In this document: one piece after another, positions 7,702 to 17,269 of the stretch | How the letters are laid out: every line of letters begins with the position of its first letter | Numbering within the stretch: the first letter of the stretch is position 1 | Source: Spirosoma fluviale | GTDB lineage: Bacteria > Bacteroidota > Bacteroidia > Cytophagales > Spirosomataceae | DNA: 32,689 nt | NCBI GenBank assembly: GCA_945906795.1 | Contig: CAMDRO010000024.1 | Span: forward strand, 1 to 32,689 | Direction of reading: 5' to 3' | Program-made: the position numbers and the translations under genes | Notes under the pieces: generated by a model | Database searches by the model: none | Told to the model about the DNA's origin: nothing | The model's input: the letters and a program-made list of their open reading frames with translations, nothing else

Positions 7702-8847
7702 ATGAATAAAATTAAAATTGGCATTGTAGGCACAGGATTTATCGGACCAGCCCATATTGAAGCATTAAGACGTTTACCCAATGTGGAAGTAGCCGCTCTT
7801 TGTGAAGTAACCATTGAATTAGCCGAGGCTAAGGCGAAGCAATTGGGAATAGCGCGTTGGTATACGTTCGAAGATTTATTGAAGCAAGACGACATTCAAA
7901 GTGTGCATATCTGTACTCCAAATTTCCTACATTATTCGCAGTCAAAAGCCGCTTTATTAGCTGGAAAACATGTAATTTGTGAAAAGCCTTTAGCCAAAGA
8001 TCTACACGAAGCAGAAGAATTAGTCGCTATTGCGGCTAAGTCAGGTTTAGTGAATGCTGTACATTTTAATTTACGTTATTATCCTTTGGTACGCCAAATG
8101 AAAACGATGCGGGAAAAAGGAGATTTAGGCGAAATTTATTCCATTATAGGTTCTTATTTACAAGATTGGTTATTCTATGCGACCGATTACAATTGGCGTT
8201 TAGAGCCTGATAAGTCAGGTGATTCTCGGGCGATTGCCGACATAGGATCGCATTTATTAGATGTCATCGAATACATCACTGGATTAAAAACAGTGGAGGT
8301 CATGGCTGATTTTAATACCATTCATAAATTCAGAAAGAAGCCATTAAAGCCCGTTGAAACCTATTCGGGCAAAATGTTACAACCCGAAGATTACGCGGAT
8401 GTGCCTATCAACACAGAAGATCACGCCAATGTATTATTGCGTTTTGATAATGGAAACAGAGGTTCCGTGACCGTTTCTCAAGTTTCAGCTGGACGTAAAA
8501 ACCAATTGAAATTAGAAATTTCAGGTTCAAATAAAACCTTTGCATTCAATTCTGAATCACCCAATGAAATGTGGATTGGTAACCGCGACCAAGCAAACCA
8601 AGTGCTCATGCGCGATCCCTCGTTGGCCTATCCGGAAGCCACTGCCTTAATGACATTCCCGGGAGGACATAATGAAGGATTTTCAGATACGTCCAAACAA
8701 TTATTTAAAGAGGTATACGCAGCCATCGAAGAGGGCAAGCAACCGGAAAATCCTAAATTTCCAACTTTTGCGGATGGGTACCGTGAGTTGTTAATTTGTG
8801 AACGAATTTTAGAAAGTACACGCAAGCAAGCTTGGGTGAAAATATAA
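7702..8847 (+). CDS. Gfo/Idh/MocA family oxidoreductase (second copy)
   Basis: 381 aa. It has a canonical NAD(P)-binding GTGFIG at 10-15, the family CEKP at 93-96 with Lys95, and ADIGSH ending at His184 as the catalytic Asp/His motif. The C-terminal domain is the usual alpha/beta substrate-binding half. It is only distantly related to the first copy (different dinucleotide loop and insertions), so the pair is unlikely to be a recent tandem duplication and probably covers two steps or two substrates. It lies 12 nt before the TIM-barrel gene, in the same operon. The substrate is not determinable from sequence. Confidence 0.93.
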   Translation: MNKIKIGIVGTGFIGPAHIEALRRLPNVEVAALCEVTIELAEAKAKQLGIARWYTFEDLLKQDDIQSVHICTPNFLHYSQSKAALLAGKHVICEKPLAKDLHEAEELVAIAAKSGLVNAVHFNLRYYPLVRQMKTMREKGDLGEIYSIIGSYLQDWLFYATDYNWRLEPDKSGDSRAIADIGSHLLDVIEYITGLKTVEVMADFNTIHKFRKKPLKPVETYSGKMLQPEDYADVPINTEDHANVLLRFDNGNRGSVTVSQVSAGRKNQLKLEISGSNKTFAFNSESPNEMWIGNRDQANQVLMRDPSLAYPEATALMTFPGGHNEGFSDTSKQLFKEVYAAIEEGKQPENPKFPTFADGYRELLICERILESTRKQAWVKI

Positions 8848-8859
8848 ACCTTATTAATT

Positions 8860-9912
8860 ATGCAAACGATTAAAGGACCAGCGATTTTTCTGGCGCAATT
8901 CATGGGGGATGAAGCCCCATTTAATTCATTAGATGGCATTACCACTTGGGCCGCATCTCTTGGGTATAAAGGAGTTCAAATTCCTTCTTGGGATGGACGC
9001 TGCATCGATTTACAAAAAGCGGCTGAATCAAAAACCTATTGCGATGAGCTGAAGGGGATGTTGGCAGCCAAAGGCTTACAAATAACGGAGCTTTCTTCCC
9101 ATTTACAAGGACAATTAGTTGCGGTAAACCCCGCATATGATTTAGGATTTGACTCCTTTGCACCCAATGCGGTGAAGGGGAATCCAAAGGCTAGAACAGA
9201 ATGGGCGATCCAACAATTAAAATATGCCGCACAGGCGTCTAAAAATTTAGGCTTAACGGCACATGCAACATTCTCGGGTGCATTAATGTGGCACACGGTG
9301 TATCCTTGGCCGCAAAGACCTGCTGGTTTAGTGGAGCAAGGGTTTAAGGAATTGGGACGCCGTTGGTTACCCATCTTAAACGCGTTCGACGAAGCGGGTG
9401 TGGATTTGTGTTACGAAATTCACCCGGGGGAAGATTTACATGATGGAGTAACTTTTGAAATGTTTTTAGATGAAGTAAAAGGCCACAAGCGTGCTAATTT
9501 GTTGTATGATCCATCGCATTTTGTGTTGCAGGCTTTAGACTATAAACAATACATTGATTTTTACCACGAACGTATTAAAATGTTCCATGTGAAGGATGCT
9601 GAGTTTAACCCAACAGGCAAACAAGGTGTGTATGGAGGATATCAATCTTGGATCAACCGAGCAGGCAGATTCCGTTCTCTAGGCGATGGCCAAGTGGATT
9701 TCAAAAGCATATTTTCTAAACTTACTCAATACGGGTATGACGGTTGGGCCGTCTTAGAATGGGAATGCTGCATCAAAGACCCCGTTCAAGGAGCCACCGA
9801 AGGAGCGCCATTTATTGCCAGTCACATCATCAAAGCTACTGAAAAAGTATTTGACGATTTTGCAGGAACAGGGGCAGATGAGGAATTTAACAATAAGGTT
9901 TTAGGACTTTAA
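8860..9912 (+). CDS. Sugar phosphate isomerase/epimerase-like TIM-barrel protein
   Basis: 350 aa of the xylose-isomerase-like TIM-barrel superfamily (AP endonuclease family 2 fold; relatives include IolE, IolI and 3-keto-sugar enzymes). The expected divalent-metal ligands are visible in order: Glu186 in CYEIHPGED, Asp217 in LLYDPSHF, His243 in MFHVKDAE and Glu300 in AVLEWE. An insertion with aromatic residues follows strand 7 (about 250-275). It has no signal peptide. As the last gene of the operon with two Gfo/Idh/MocA dehydrogenases, it probably isomerises, epimerises or dehydrates their keto-sugar product (inference). The operon ends at the hairpin at 9933. Confidence 0.92.
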   Translation: MQTIKGPAIFLAQFMGDEAPFNSLDGITTWAASLGYKGVQIPSWDGRCIDLQKAAESKTYCDELKGMLAAKGLQITELSSHLQGQLVAVNPAYDLGFDSFAPNAVKGNPKARTEWAIQQLKYAAQASKNLGLTAHATFSGALMWHTVYPWPQRPAGLVEQGFKELGRRWLPILNAFDEAGVDLCYEIHPGEDLHDGVTFEMFLDEVKGHKRANLLYDPSHFVLQALDYKQYIDFYHERIKMFHVKDAEFNPTGKQGVYGGYQSWINRAGRFRSLGDGQVDFKSIFSKLTQYGYDGWAVLEWECCIKDPVQGATEGAPFIASHIIKATEKVFDDFAGTGADEEFNNKVLGL

Positions 9913-9932
9913 TTTTACAGATTTTTTAAAAT

Positions 9933-9982
9933 AAAAACGCTAACATTTTGAGTTGGAAAGCTCAAATTTGTTAGCGTTTTTT
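9933..9982. terminator. Bidirectional rho-independent terminator between convergent operons
   Basis: A long inverted repeat: AAAAACGCTAACA pairs with TGTTAGCGTTTTT, and after a small internal loop TTTGAG pairs with CTCAAA around an 8-nt loop. It is flanked by A-runs on the left and T-runs on the right, so it can act on both strands. It lies 20 nt after the isomerase stop and 33 nt past the stop of the minus-strand barrel gene. Confidence 0.88.
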
Positions 9983-10015
9983 AATGTTGAATTTTCAATT
10001 GATTACACCATAAAA

Positions 10016-11122
10016 CTAAAACCGATGACTCACCGTCGCAGAAATAAAGTAATCCGCAAATGCAGCATCGCCCTGTCTCAATCCAGCAGGATCCTTTAAA
10101 TCATACGCACTTTTAATTCGATTACGCACAAGGGCCAAAGGCATGGTTAAAGAAAACATATTTTTCGACTTGGAATAAGAAATTCCGGGTTCAAGTGAAA
10201 TGATATACCCTGGACGTCTGAAACCATCACTTCTACCTATTAAATCATAAGAAGGAATTCCTTCTATTCGACCACCTAACATAACTTGAAATCCTTTAGT
10301 AGGAATTAAATCATAAGCCACTCCTACTCGCGCAGCAAATTGATCTGCCACCGAATGGTATCGAATCATCAAATCTGCAATGGGTTTATCTGAAGCATAT
10401 TGCTCCGTTTGGTTCACATTTTGTGGGCTGAGTAGATAAAACGCGTTGTAATACAAGAGTGATTTTGCTCCCAGTAACTTATAACCTTGAACTTCTATAT
10501 TATAACCAATCGCACCATCGCCTAGTTGGATCGATTGGTCTACCGGTTTTTCTAAGGTATAATCTGAGCCGTCCGCTTTACGACGATGCACCACATCTTT
10601 TACATTGGAATTTCCGGTGGCTAATTTTACACCTAGGCCCAACATAACATTCGCTTTGGGGTGTTTTAAAGGATCTAAAATCCAATAATTAGCGGTTAGA
10701 CGAGCATCACCCAATCCGACAGATTTTGTTTCAAATCGATTCCTTCCTGGATTCCCTGTTACTGCATTTCCATAATGTTCGTACATAGAAGACCGATCAT
10801 TGTAAGAAAATGGCAAATTAACACTTACTGACAAACGATCAGTCACTGAATATGTAATCCCAAAATCAGCACTTTGTGTATTGTTAATGACGTTCGTTCC
10901 CTCCGTTTCCCTTTGTGGCTGATATTCTGTACCCACAAAATGCTTATAAGAATGAAGACTACGCATTCCTAAGGCAACTTGCCATTGACCTGGTTGCATT
11001 AACGTATTTGAATTAGGTCCTGATCCCAAGGCGCAACTCATGTGACGAACCGCAATACAACCTTGACCTTGAACAAGAGAAGGCATTAAACCTATTAATA
11101 TGAATATAACTATTTTTTTCAT
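10016..11122 (-). CDS. Outer-membrane beta-barrel protein of unknown function
   Basis: 368 aa. The signal peptide MKKIVIFILIGLMPSLVQGQ is followed by a short Cys-containing segment, GCIAVRHMSCALGSG, with two cysteines 8 residues apart. The rest is a series of alternating amphipathic strands (for example FGITYSVTDRLSVSVNLPFSY, YIISLEPGISYSKSK) ending in FISATVSHRF, with the C-terminal aromatic residue expected of an outer-membrane barrel. About 12-16 strands would fit the length. It resembles porin- or transporter-like barrel proteins annotated only by fold. It is last in the gyrB-dnaG strand run, 80 nt after the 169-aa exported protein, which is its likeliest partner. Confidence 0.72.
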   Translation of the reverse strand: MKKIVIFILIGLMPSLVQGQGCIAVRHMSCALGSGPNSNTLMQPGQWQVALGMRSLHSYKHFVGTEYQPQRETEGTNVINNTQSADFGITYSVTDRLSVSVNLPFSYNDRSSMYEHYGNAVTGNPGRNRFETKSVGLGDARLTANYWILDPLKHPKANVMLGLGVKLATGNSNVKDVVHRRKADGSDYTLEKPVDQSIQLGDGAIGYNIEVQGYKLLGAKSLLYYNAFYLLSPQNVNQTEQYASDKPIADLMIRYHSVADQFAARVGVAYDLIPTKGFQVMLGGRIEGIPSYDLIGRSDGFRRPGYIISLEPGISYSKSKNMFSLTMPLALVRNRIKSAYDLKDPAGLRQGDAAFADYFISATVSHRF

Positions 11123-11202
11123 TTTGCTTAAAATTTTAAATACGAAGAATTTGTGTTAAGATTATATAATCCTAAAATTGGATAAAAATGTATCAAAAAA
11201 AA

Positions 11203-11712
11203 TTATGCTTTCCTCGGAGGTGAATATACATCTGATTGATAATTGATCGTTGACAAAATCAGATGTTGATGTAATAATCTTTTTAATGGCCATTCAATAA
11301 TATAGAAAACCCAAGTCTCGACTCGTTCACAATAATCTGACATTAGCGTTATGAGTAACTTCTTATTAGCCGGTACGGGAGAATTTTCATCTCCTACAAA
11401 TGCATTCATTCGCTCTGCCAATACTAAAAAACAATCTCGACCATTCGTTTCCGATTCCATGCTAGTCTGCATTTCTAGTTCAACTCTTTTTTGGCAATCG
11501 GCGTGCGAAGAACTATTTACTTTTTGAATGGTTGCGGAGATGTTTTGCGGTGCTTGCCAATCATTTTGATAGGGCATTGAAATATCAACAAAAATTTCTT
11601 TGGCTCCTCCTTCCAGCGTAGCATTTTGCTCTAATACAAAATAACGTAACGCAAATCCTCCTGACTGAGACAGAAGAACCAACATCGAGAAAATAGTCAA
11701 TATTTTTTTCAT
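11203..11712 (-). CDS. Exported protein of unknown function (169 aa)
   Basis: I do not recognise the family. The N-terminus MKKILTIFSMLVLLSQSGGFA is a likely signal peptide. The mature part has Cys in SHADCQKR, GRDCFLV and SDYCERV, no clear repeats, and a hydrophobic stretch WVFYIIEWPLKRLL near residue 132. The end, NYQSDVYSPPRKA, is reminiscent of small exported Bacteroidota proteins that finish in a PP-containing tail and sit next to outer-membrane receptors, but I cannot establish homology. It lies 26 nt after dnaG and 80 nt before an outer-membrane barrel gene. The intact 169-codon frame with an ATG and signal peptide supports a real gene. Confidence 0.65.
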   Translation of the reverse strand: MKKILTIFSMLVLLSQSGGFALRYFVLEQNATLEGGAKEIFVDISMPYQNDWQAPQNISATIQKVNSSSHADCQKRVELEMQTSMESETNGRDCFLVLAERMNAFVGDENSPVPANKKLLITLMSDYCERVETWVFYIIEWPLKRLLHQHLILSTINYQSDVYSPPRKA

Positions 11713-11738
11713 GCAAATAAAAATCCTATAAAATTAGC

Positions 11739-13709
11739 TTATTTTTCAATGACGGTTCCTAATTCTTGGGATATTTTTTTTTGAATTTCCTTAAGCTTGA
11801 TGAAATCCATTAACAAATCGTTCATGTCAGTAGGGTCTCCCTGAAAATTAGCCATTAGGTCTAAAGATTCCTGCAACCTTTGGTCATTGTAGACTTTTTT
11901 CAACCTCAACACATTTTTATAGGCTAAATCTTCCAGCATTTCAGCTTCATTTGTGACTTTAATTTCATGCTTATCTTTCCAAGTAGACGATAAATTATGT
12001 TTTTCAGAGGAGCAATCAATAGCATATCGCTGAATTTCTTCGTCGGTGTGATGCAAATAAAAATCGGGCTTTAAGCTTCTTTTATTTTGATATTCCTCCT
12101 TACAGATTTCCATCAATTTATTAAATAGGGGCATTTGGAATAACACACCTTCTAATTCTTCCAATAAATATTGGATGACAGAAACTCCGGGGGCTTTGTC
12201 AGGATTTATTTCCAGATGACCGAAATTGACCAACAAACGAATGCATTCCGATTCTTGATAAAAAGCCAAATTTTGATACGATTCAAGCCCGGAATCAACT
12301 GTGGGTTCAATCAAACCTTGGACTTCCCTAAACTCTTGGCCCGAAATTGGCGCAGATCCAGCTTGTAAGTTGCCCCCCCCACGTTGCTTTAAATTCTTTA
12401 AATGAATTTTATTCATTTCGGCCAACAACACATCTTCGTCCAAGCGCATCAATGAAGACGTTTTCTGAATAAAAAGACTTCGCTGAATGGCATCAGGAAT
12501 TTTGGAAATACTTAACACCATTTCCTTAATTAACTCCGATCTTTTGAACGGATCATCCCCGGCCTCCAGTAAAAATAAATTGGCCTGAAAAGAAATAATA
12601 TCTTTAGACTCTTTTTTTATGTACTCAATGAAAGCCTCAGAGCCAATTTTCCTGACATAACTATCTGGGTCTTGACCTTCTGGAAAAACCACTAAATTAA
12701 CTTGCAAGCCCTCCTCTAAAATAAGGTCCATACCTCTTAATGCGGCTTTTATACCCGCAGAATCTCCATCATAAAGGACAGTAATATGCTGGGTAAATCG
12801 ACCGATCAGTTTGATTTGTTCCACGGTCAACGAAGTTCCAGAGGAAGCCACCACATTTTTTATGCCCGCCTGATGCAGCGAGATCACATCCGTATAGCCC
12901 TCGACTAGGTAACAAACGTCTAAGCTCCGTATTTCATTTTTTGCTTGGTGAATTCCATATAGACTCGATGATTTATGGTAGACATCCGTCTCAGGAGAAT
13001 TCAGGTATTTCGCTTGGCTTGATTTCGCGTCGTTCTTTAAAATTCTAGCCCCAAAAGCAATTATTTTTCCTGAAACATTGTGAATCGGAAAAATGACCCT
13101 GTTTCTAAACCGGTCATACACCTTACCATCCTCATTTTTTTGAGTGACCAAACCCGCCTTTTCAATTATCTCTTGGGAAAATCCCTGCTTAATGGCAGAT
13201 TTCAACAAAGCATCCCAGGCCTCTGGACTATATCCTAAATCAAACGCTTGAAGTGTTGAATCTGAAAAACCTCTTTCTTTAAAATATGGCCAAGCAATAG
13301 ACTTCCCGTCCTCGGTATCGTACAACTGCTTTTTGAAAAATTCTTTGGCATAATCCAACATAATAAACAGACTCTCACGTTCGTTTTGACGTAAAATCTG
13401 ATCATCGCTCATTTCCTCCTCTTGGATGTCAATGCCATATTTTTTAGCCAAATGCCTGAGAGCTTCCCCATAGCCTAGACCTTCCATGTCCATGACAAAA
13501 CGAACCGAATCACCGGCTTTGCCACAACCAAAACATTTATAAATTCCTTTGCTGGGGGAGATCGAAAAAGAAGGAGTTTTTTCCCCGTGAAAAGGACAGC
13601 AAGCCCAATAATTAGCTCCTTTTTTTTTTACAGTCACATAGTCCCCAATGACCTCGGCCACCGCAGCTGCTTGCTTAATTCGCTCGACGGTTTCGGGATC
13701 AATGCGCAT
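11739..13709 (-). CDS. dnaG: DNA primase
   Basis: 656 aa. It synthesises RNA primers at the replication fork. The N-terminal CHC2 zinc-binding domain shows Cys38-x2-His41 (CPFH) and Cys59-x2-Cys62 (CFGC), followed by GDSVRFVMDMEGLGYGEALRHLAKKYGI. The catalytic TOPRIM core has the VEGYTDV motif near residue 270 and YDGDSAG near 315, carrying the metal-binding acidic residues. The last 200 residues are a charged helical region corresponding to the DnaB-interaction domain. An 8-C run at 12373-12380 encodes a Gly-rich linker (RGGGN) between core and C-terminal domain. It starts 1 nt after the nucleoside transporter stop. Confidence 0.97.
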   Translation of the reverse strand: MRIDPETVERIKQAAAVAEVIGDYVTVKKKGANYWACCPFHGEKTPSFSISPSKGIYKCFGCGKAGDSVRFVMDMEGLGYGEALRHLAKKYGIDIQEEEMSDDQILRQNERESLFIMLDYAKEFFKKQLYDTEDGKSIAWPYFKERGFSDSTLQAFDLGYSPEAWDALLKSAIKQGFSQEIIEKAGLVTQKNEDGKVYDRFRNRVIFPIHNVSGKIIAFGARILKNDAKSSQAKYLNSPETDVYHKSSSLYGIHQAKNEIRSLDVCYLVEGYTDVISLHQAGIKNVVASSGTSLTVEQIKLIGRFTQHITVLYDGDSAGIKAALRGMDLILEEGLQVNLVVFPEGQDPDSYVRKIGSEAFIEYIKKESKDIISFQANLFLLEAGDDPFKRSELIKEMVLSISKIPDAIQRSLFIQKTSSLMRLDEDVLLAEMNKIHLKNLKQRGGGNLQAGSAPISGQEFREVQGLIEPTVDSGLESYQNLAFYQESECIRLLVNFGHLEINPDKAPGVSVIQYLLEELEGVLFQMPLFNKLMEICKEEYQNKRSLKPDFYLHHTDEEIQRYAIDCSSEKHNLSSTWKDKHEIKVTNEAEMLEDLAYKNVLRLKKVYNDQRLQESLDLMANFQGDPTDMNDLLMDFIKLKEIQKKISQELGTVIEK

Positions 13710-13710
13710 A

Positions 13711-14949
13711 TTACAAGAGTAAACCAGCTAAAGTAGCCGATAAATAAGAAGCAAGAGTTCCTGCAATTAAAGCCTTAAAGCCTAATTTGGCCAAGTCGGA
13801 GCGGCGAGATGGGGCTAGCTCCCCTATTCCGCCGATTTGAATGGCCACAGAAGAAAAATTAGCAAAGCCACACAGTGCAAAACTCGTAATGGCAATGGTT
13901 TTCGGGCTTAAGGTATCTTTGATTTTAACCAAATCCAAGTAAGCCACAAACTCATTGACCACCATTTTCTTCCCCATTAAAGCACCCGCCACTTCTATGT
14001 CGACGGCCGGAACCCCCATGGCAAAAGCAAAAACAGAAAACACCTTTCCTAAAATTAAATTCATTGATAAGCTAGGCATATTAATTAATTCACCCAATTG
14101 GCCCAAGCCCAAATCCACCAAAGCAATTAAAGCAATAAAACCGATTAACATAGCGATCACATTCATCCCTACTTTTAACCCTTCACTCGCACCGGCTGCA
14201 ATCGCATCCACCAAATTAGCGTGCGTCTTTTCAATGGACAGTTTGACTTCACCCTCTGTTTCTGACTTTTCTGTCTCCGGAAAAATAATTTTTGAAATCA
14301 CTAAAGCCCCTGGGGCGGCCATTAAACTGGCAGCCAATAAATACGCCGCAGGGACGCCCAAGGATATATAAACCGCCATGACCCCACCCGCGATACAGGC
14401 AAAAGAACCTGTCATAGAAGCCATCAATTCAGAATTTGTCATGTTTTTCAAATATGGCTTGATCATGATTTGAGCCTCCACCTGTCCGACAAAAGTGGAT
14501 GCAACATTCGACAAGGCTTCCGCACCGCTGACGCCCATCAACCAATGTACGCCTCTTCCCATGGTAGAAACAATACGTTGTAAAACGCCCAAATGATAAA
14601 ACATATTGACTAAAACAGCTACAAAAATGATGGTGGGAACCACTTTGAAAAAGAAAATATAATCATTTCCAGGGCCAAACGCTTTGGTCATTAAATTGCG
14701 ATCGACCAGCGAACCAAACACAAAAAGTGCACCCTTATCTGCCTGACCTAACAGCGTATTGATACTATCACCAAGCCATTGAAACAAGGATTGTCCCACT
14801 TCTGTTTTGAGAATAAATACAGCTAATACAACTTGCAATAACAAACCCACGCCCACGGTTCTGTAATTAATGGCCTTTCGATTATTCGACATCAAAAAAG
14901 CAACTCCTAAAATCAACACAATGCCCAATAACCCAGTAAAACGTTCCAT
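13711..14949 (-). CDS. Concentrative nucleoside transporter (CNT / NupC family)
   Basis: 412 aa polytopic membrane protein. It carries the CNT hallmark segment SNVASTFVGQVEAQIMIKPYL at about 147-168, where the GQxE motif contributes to nucleoside and cation binding, followed by MTGSFACIAGGVMAVYISLGVPAAYLLAASLMAAPGAL. The C-terminal half has the second conserved pair, including ALCGFANFSSVAIQIGGIGELAPSRRSDLAKLG, which is strongly diagnostic. It imports nucleosides with Na+ or H+. It sits 23 nt after ppk1 and 1 nt before dnaG, so it is almost certainly co-transcribed with both. Confidence 0.94.
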   Translation of the reverse strand: MERFTGLLGIVLILGVAFLMSNNRKAINYRTVGVGLLLQVVLAVFILKTEVGQSLFQWLGDSINTLLGQADKGALFVFGSLVDRNLMTKAFGPGNDYIFFFKVVPTIIFVAVLVNMFYHLGVLQRIVSTMGRGVHWLMGVSGAEALSNVASTFVGQVEAQIMIKPYLKNMTNSELMASMTGSFACIAGGVMAVYISLGVPAAYLLAASLMAAPGALVISKIIFPETEKSETEGEVKLSIEKTHANLVDAIAAGASEGLKVGMNVIAMLIGFIALIALVDLGLGQLGELINMPSLSMNLILGKVFSVFAFAMGVPAVDIEVAGALMGKKMVVNEFVAYLDLVKIKDTLSPKTIAITSFALCGFANFSSVAIQIGGIGELAPSRRSDLAKLGFKALIAGTLASYLSATLAGLLL

Positions 14950-14972
14950 TTATATAAAATTCGTTGGTGTAT

Positions 14973-17264
14973 TTATTCTTTCTTACTCTCTAAATTTAAG
15001 GTATAATTCTCAAATGGAACCAAATTCACTAAGTCGTCTTCTTTCAAATGATAAAATTCTTGGTGAGTATTAAAGGGTTCATCGCTTTCAACCTTCCAGT
15101 AATTTCCATCTTCTTGCATTTCATACGAATTGACCGTGTCACGCAAATTCCAATTTAAAATGGTGATTGCCAAGTTTTTTGCCCGCGAATTAACCAATTC
15201 AAATAAAGATTCTATTCGTCGATCAAAACTTCGCACCATGACATCTGCGGAACCGCCATAAACTTTCGGATCCTCGTTATTATGAAAATAGAAAATCCGG
15301 GTATGCTCTAAATAATTTCCCACAATGGATTTGATGTAAATATTTTCCGATAAACCTGATCTTTGAGGTCTTATACAACAAATTCCACGAACAATTAACA
15401 GGATGGGAACCCCTGCTTTAGATGCCTTATAAAGTGCTTCCATCGTTAGTGTATCTTGCAATGAATTAATTTTCCAACAAATTCCTGCGGGCAATCCCGC
15501 TTTATGATTGTCGGCCTCAAGTTCAATCATCTCAATCAAACGGTTTCGCATATCCCGAGGGGCCGTAATTAAATGTTCATAATGAGTGGGCATGGAATGC
15601 CCCGTGATTACATTGAAGAATTCGGCAATATCTTGCGTAATTCGAATGTCAGTCGTCAATAAGCCTAAATCAGTATATAATTTAGCCGTATCCTCATTGT
15701 AATTTCCAGACGATAAATGAGCATAACTCATCACGTATGTGCCTTCATTTCGAATCACTTGCAATAATTTGGTATGCGTCTTTAAGCCAGGAATTCCATA
15801 AATCACAAAGCAACCTGCTTTTTGAAGCCTAGTGGCCTCACGAATATTATTTTCTTCATCAAAACGCGCCTTCACTTCAAAAAGAACCGATACGTGTTTA
15901 CCCTGTTCAGCGGCACGCAATAAGGCACTCACAATTCTCGAATTCTTTGAAATACGGTATAAGGTAATTTTAATAGCTAATACATTTGGGTCATCTGCCG
16001 CCTGCTCTAATAGTTGAATGACCGGCTCAAAATTATTATAAGGATGATGCAAGAGGATATCCCCACGTTTCATTGTTTCAAAAATATCGCCAATCTGAAT
16101 GGACTTTAACCCTAATGGGGGTACTACTGGAGGGTTAACAGCCACCTGACCTTTAAATTCTGAATGCTTTAGGATCTGCCAAAAAGCAGTGAAATCTAAA
16201 ATTGCTTGCTTGACAAATATATCGGACTTTTCTAAAGACCAGCGTTTCAACATTTCTCCGAGCAAAAATTCAGAATGCTCCTGCTCCACCTCGACTCGCG
16301 TAACTCGACCTAAACGTCGGTCTTTTATTTTCTTTTTTATCTCGTCGACAAAATCTGTTTCCGTATCCTCGTGCTCCACTAAATCAAAATCCCCATTTCT
16401 AGTAATCCTAAAAAGTGTCGTAGATTCTATTTCTACATTTCGGTAAAGGACTTGTAGTTGTTGGCGTATCAATTCTTCAATCGGCAAAAAGACAATTTTA
16501 TCCTCGCGCTCGATCACATAAAACCGAGCTAAATTAAGCGGAATCTGAACAAAAGATATTTTGCGATCACGCTCAGATTTTCCCTTACCAACCTTTTTTT
16601 CAGGTCCTCCGATGGTAATAACTCCAAAAATCAAGGTCTTGGCCAACAGACTTGGAAAAGTGTGGGTGTGATCAAAAACCATCGGGGTCAACATCGGATA
16701 TATCGTCCTATTAAAATAGGTTTCCACATCCGACTGTTCTACCGTAGTTAAATCGGAAAAGGAGGCTAAAAGCAATCCGTTTTCAGGAAAAAGCGGCAAT
16801 ATCTCATGGATAAATAATTGATGCTTTTCCTGACTAAATTCCTGCGCCGATGAAATAAGCATTTGCTTGAATGGCACTTCTCGTAAGCCTGAATAATCCG
16901 TTCGTTCCTTCCCAAAGTCGATGTAATTATACAAAGAACCCATTCGGATCGTAAAAAACTCATCTAAATTAGACGCTGTAATGGCTAAAAATTTCAATCG
17001 ATCAAAAAGTGACTTACTCGTATCACGTGCCTGATCTAACACCCGTTCATCAAATTTAAGCCAAGAAAGATCCCGTGAAATAAACTTTGCCTTTAACTGA
17101 ATTTCATGCGATTTTTGCATGGATTTATCCGATTTCCATGTCGGATCCTTGGAAGCCAATAAATTGATTTTCCAGTTTTTAGGTCTCAAGAAAGACAAAA
17201 GATTCCCAGGTTGAGAATCTTTGTCATTCGAATTTGAATCTGTATATTGATCTGTTTGTACCAT
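14973..17264 (-). CDS. ppk1: Polyphosphate kinase 1
   Basis: 763 aa. It polymerises the ATP gamma-phosphate into polyphosphate, reversibly. FISRDLSWLKFDERVL near residue 61 opens the conserved N domain. The autophosphorylated histidine is His497 in LKTHTKLL, the second essential histidine is His654 in NYLEHTRIF, and GSADVMVRSFDRRIE near 671 closes the phospholipase-D-like half. Residues 1-58 form a polar, poorly conserved extension; Met49 would be an alternative start, but the ATG at 17264 is 5 nt after the preceding gene, which favours the longer form. It lies between the 72-aa ORF and the nucleoside transporter. Confidence 0.96.
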   Translation of the reverse strand: MVQTDQYTDSNSNDKDSQPGNLLSFLRPKNWKINLLASKDPTWKSDKSMQKSHEIQLKAKFISRDLSWLKFDERVLDQARDTSKSLFDRLKFLAITASNLDEFFTIRMGSLYNYIDFGKERTDYSGLREVPFKQMLISSAQEFSQEKHQLFIHEILPLFPENGLLLASFSDLTTVEQSDVETYFNRTIYPMLTPMVFDHTHTFPSLLAKTLIFGVITIGGPEKKVGKGKSERDRKISFVQIPLNLARFYVIEREDKIVFLPIEELIRQQLQVLYRNVEIESTTLFRITRNGDFDLVEHEDTETDFVDEIKKKIKDRRLGRVTRVEVEQEHSEFLLGEMLKRWSLEKSDIFVKQAILDFTAFWQILKHSEFKGQVAVNPPVVPPLGLKSIQIGDIFETMKRGDILLHHPYNNFEPVIQLLEQAADDPNVLAIKITLYRISKNSRIVSALLRAAEQGKHVSVLFEVKARFDEENNIREATRLQKAGCFVIYGIPGLKTHTKLLQVIRNEGTYVMSYAHLSSGNYNEDTAKLYTDLGLLTTDIRITQDIAEFFNVITGHSMPTHYEHLITAPRDMRNRLIEMIELEADNHKAGLPAGICWKINSLQDTLTMEALYKASKAGVPILLIVRGICCIRPQRSGLSENIYIKSIVGNYLEHTRIFYFHNNEDPKVYGGSADVMVRSFDRRIESLFELVNSRAKNLAITILNWNLRDTVNSYEMQEDGNYWKVESDEPFNTHQEFYHLKEDDLVNLVPFENYTLNLESKKE

Positions 17265-17269
17265 TTTTT

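Noticed and set aside
12373-12380. Eight-C run in dnaG as a phase-variation switch
   Set aside because: Primase is essential, the frame is intact and the run codes for a flexible Gly linker. Sequencing error is possible but not indicated.
13955-14371. 138-codon plus-strand ORF opposite the nucleoside transporter
   Set aside because: The transporter on the minus strand is unambiguous. The opposite frame gives a Lys/Ile/Pro-rich sequence with no motif or promoter.
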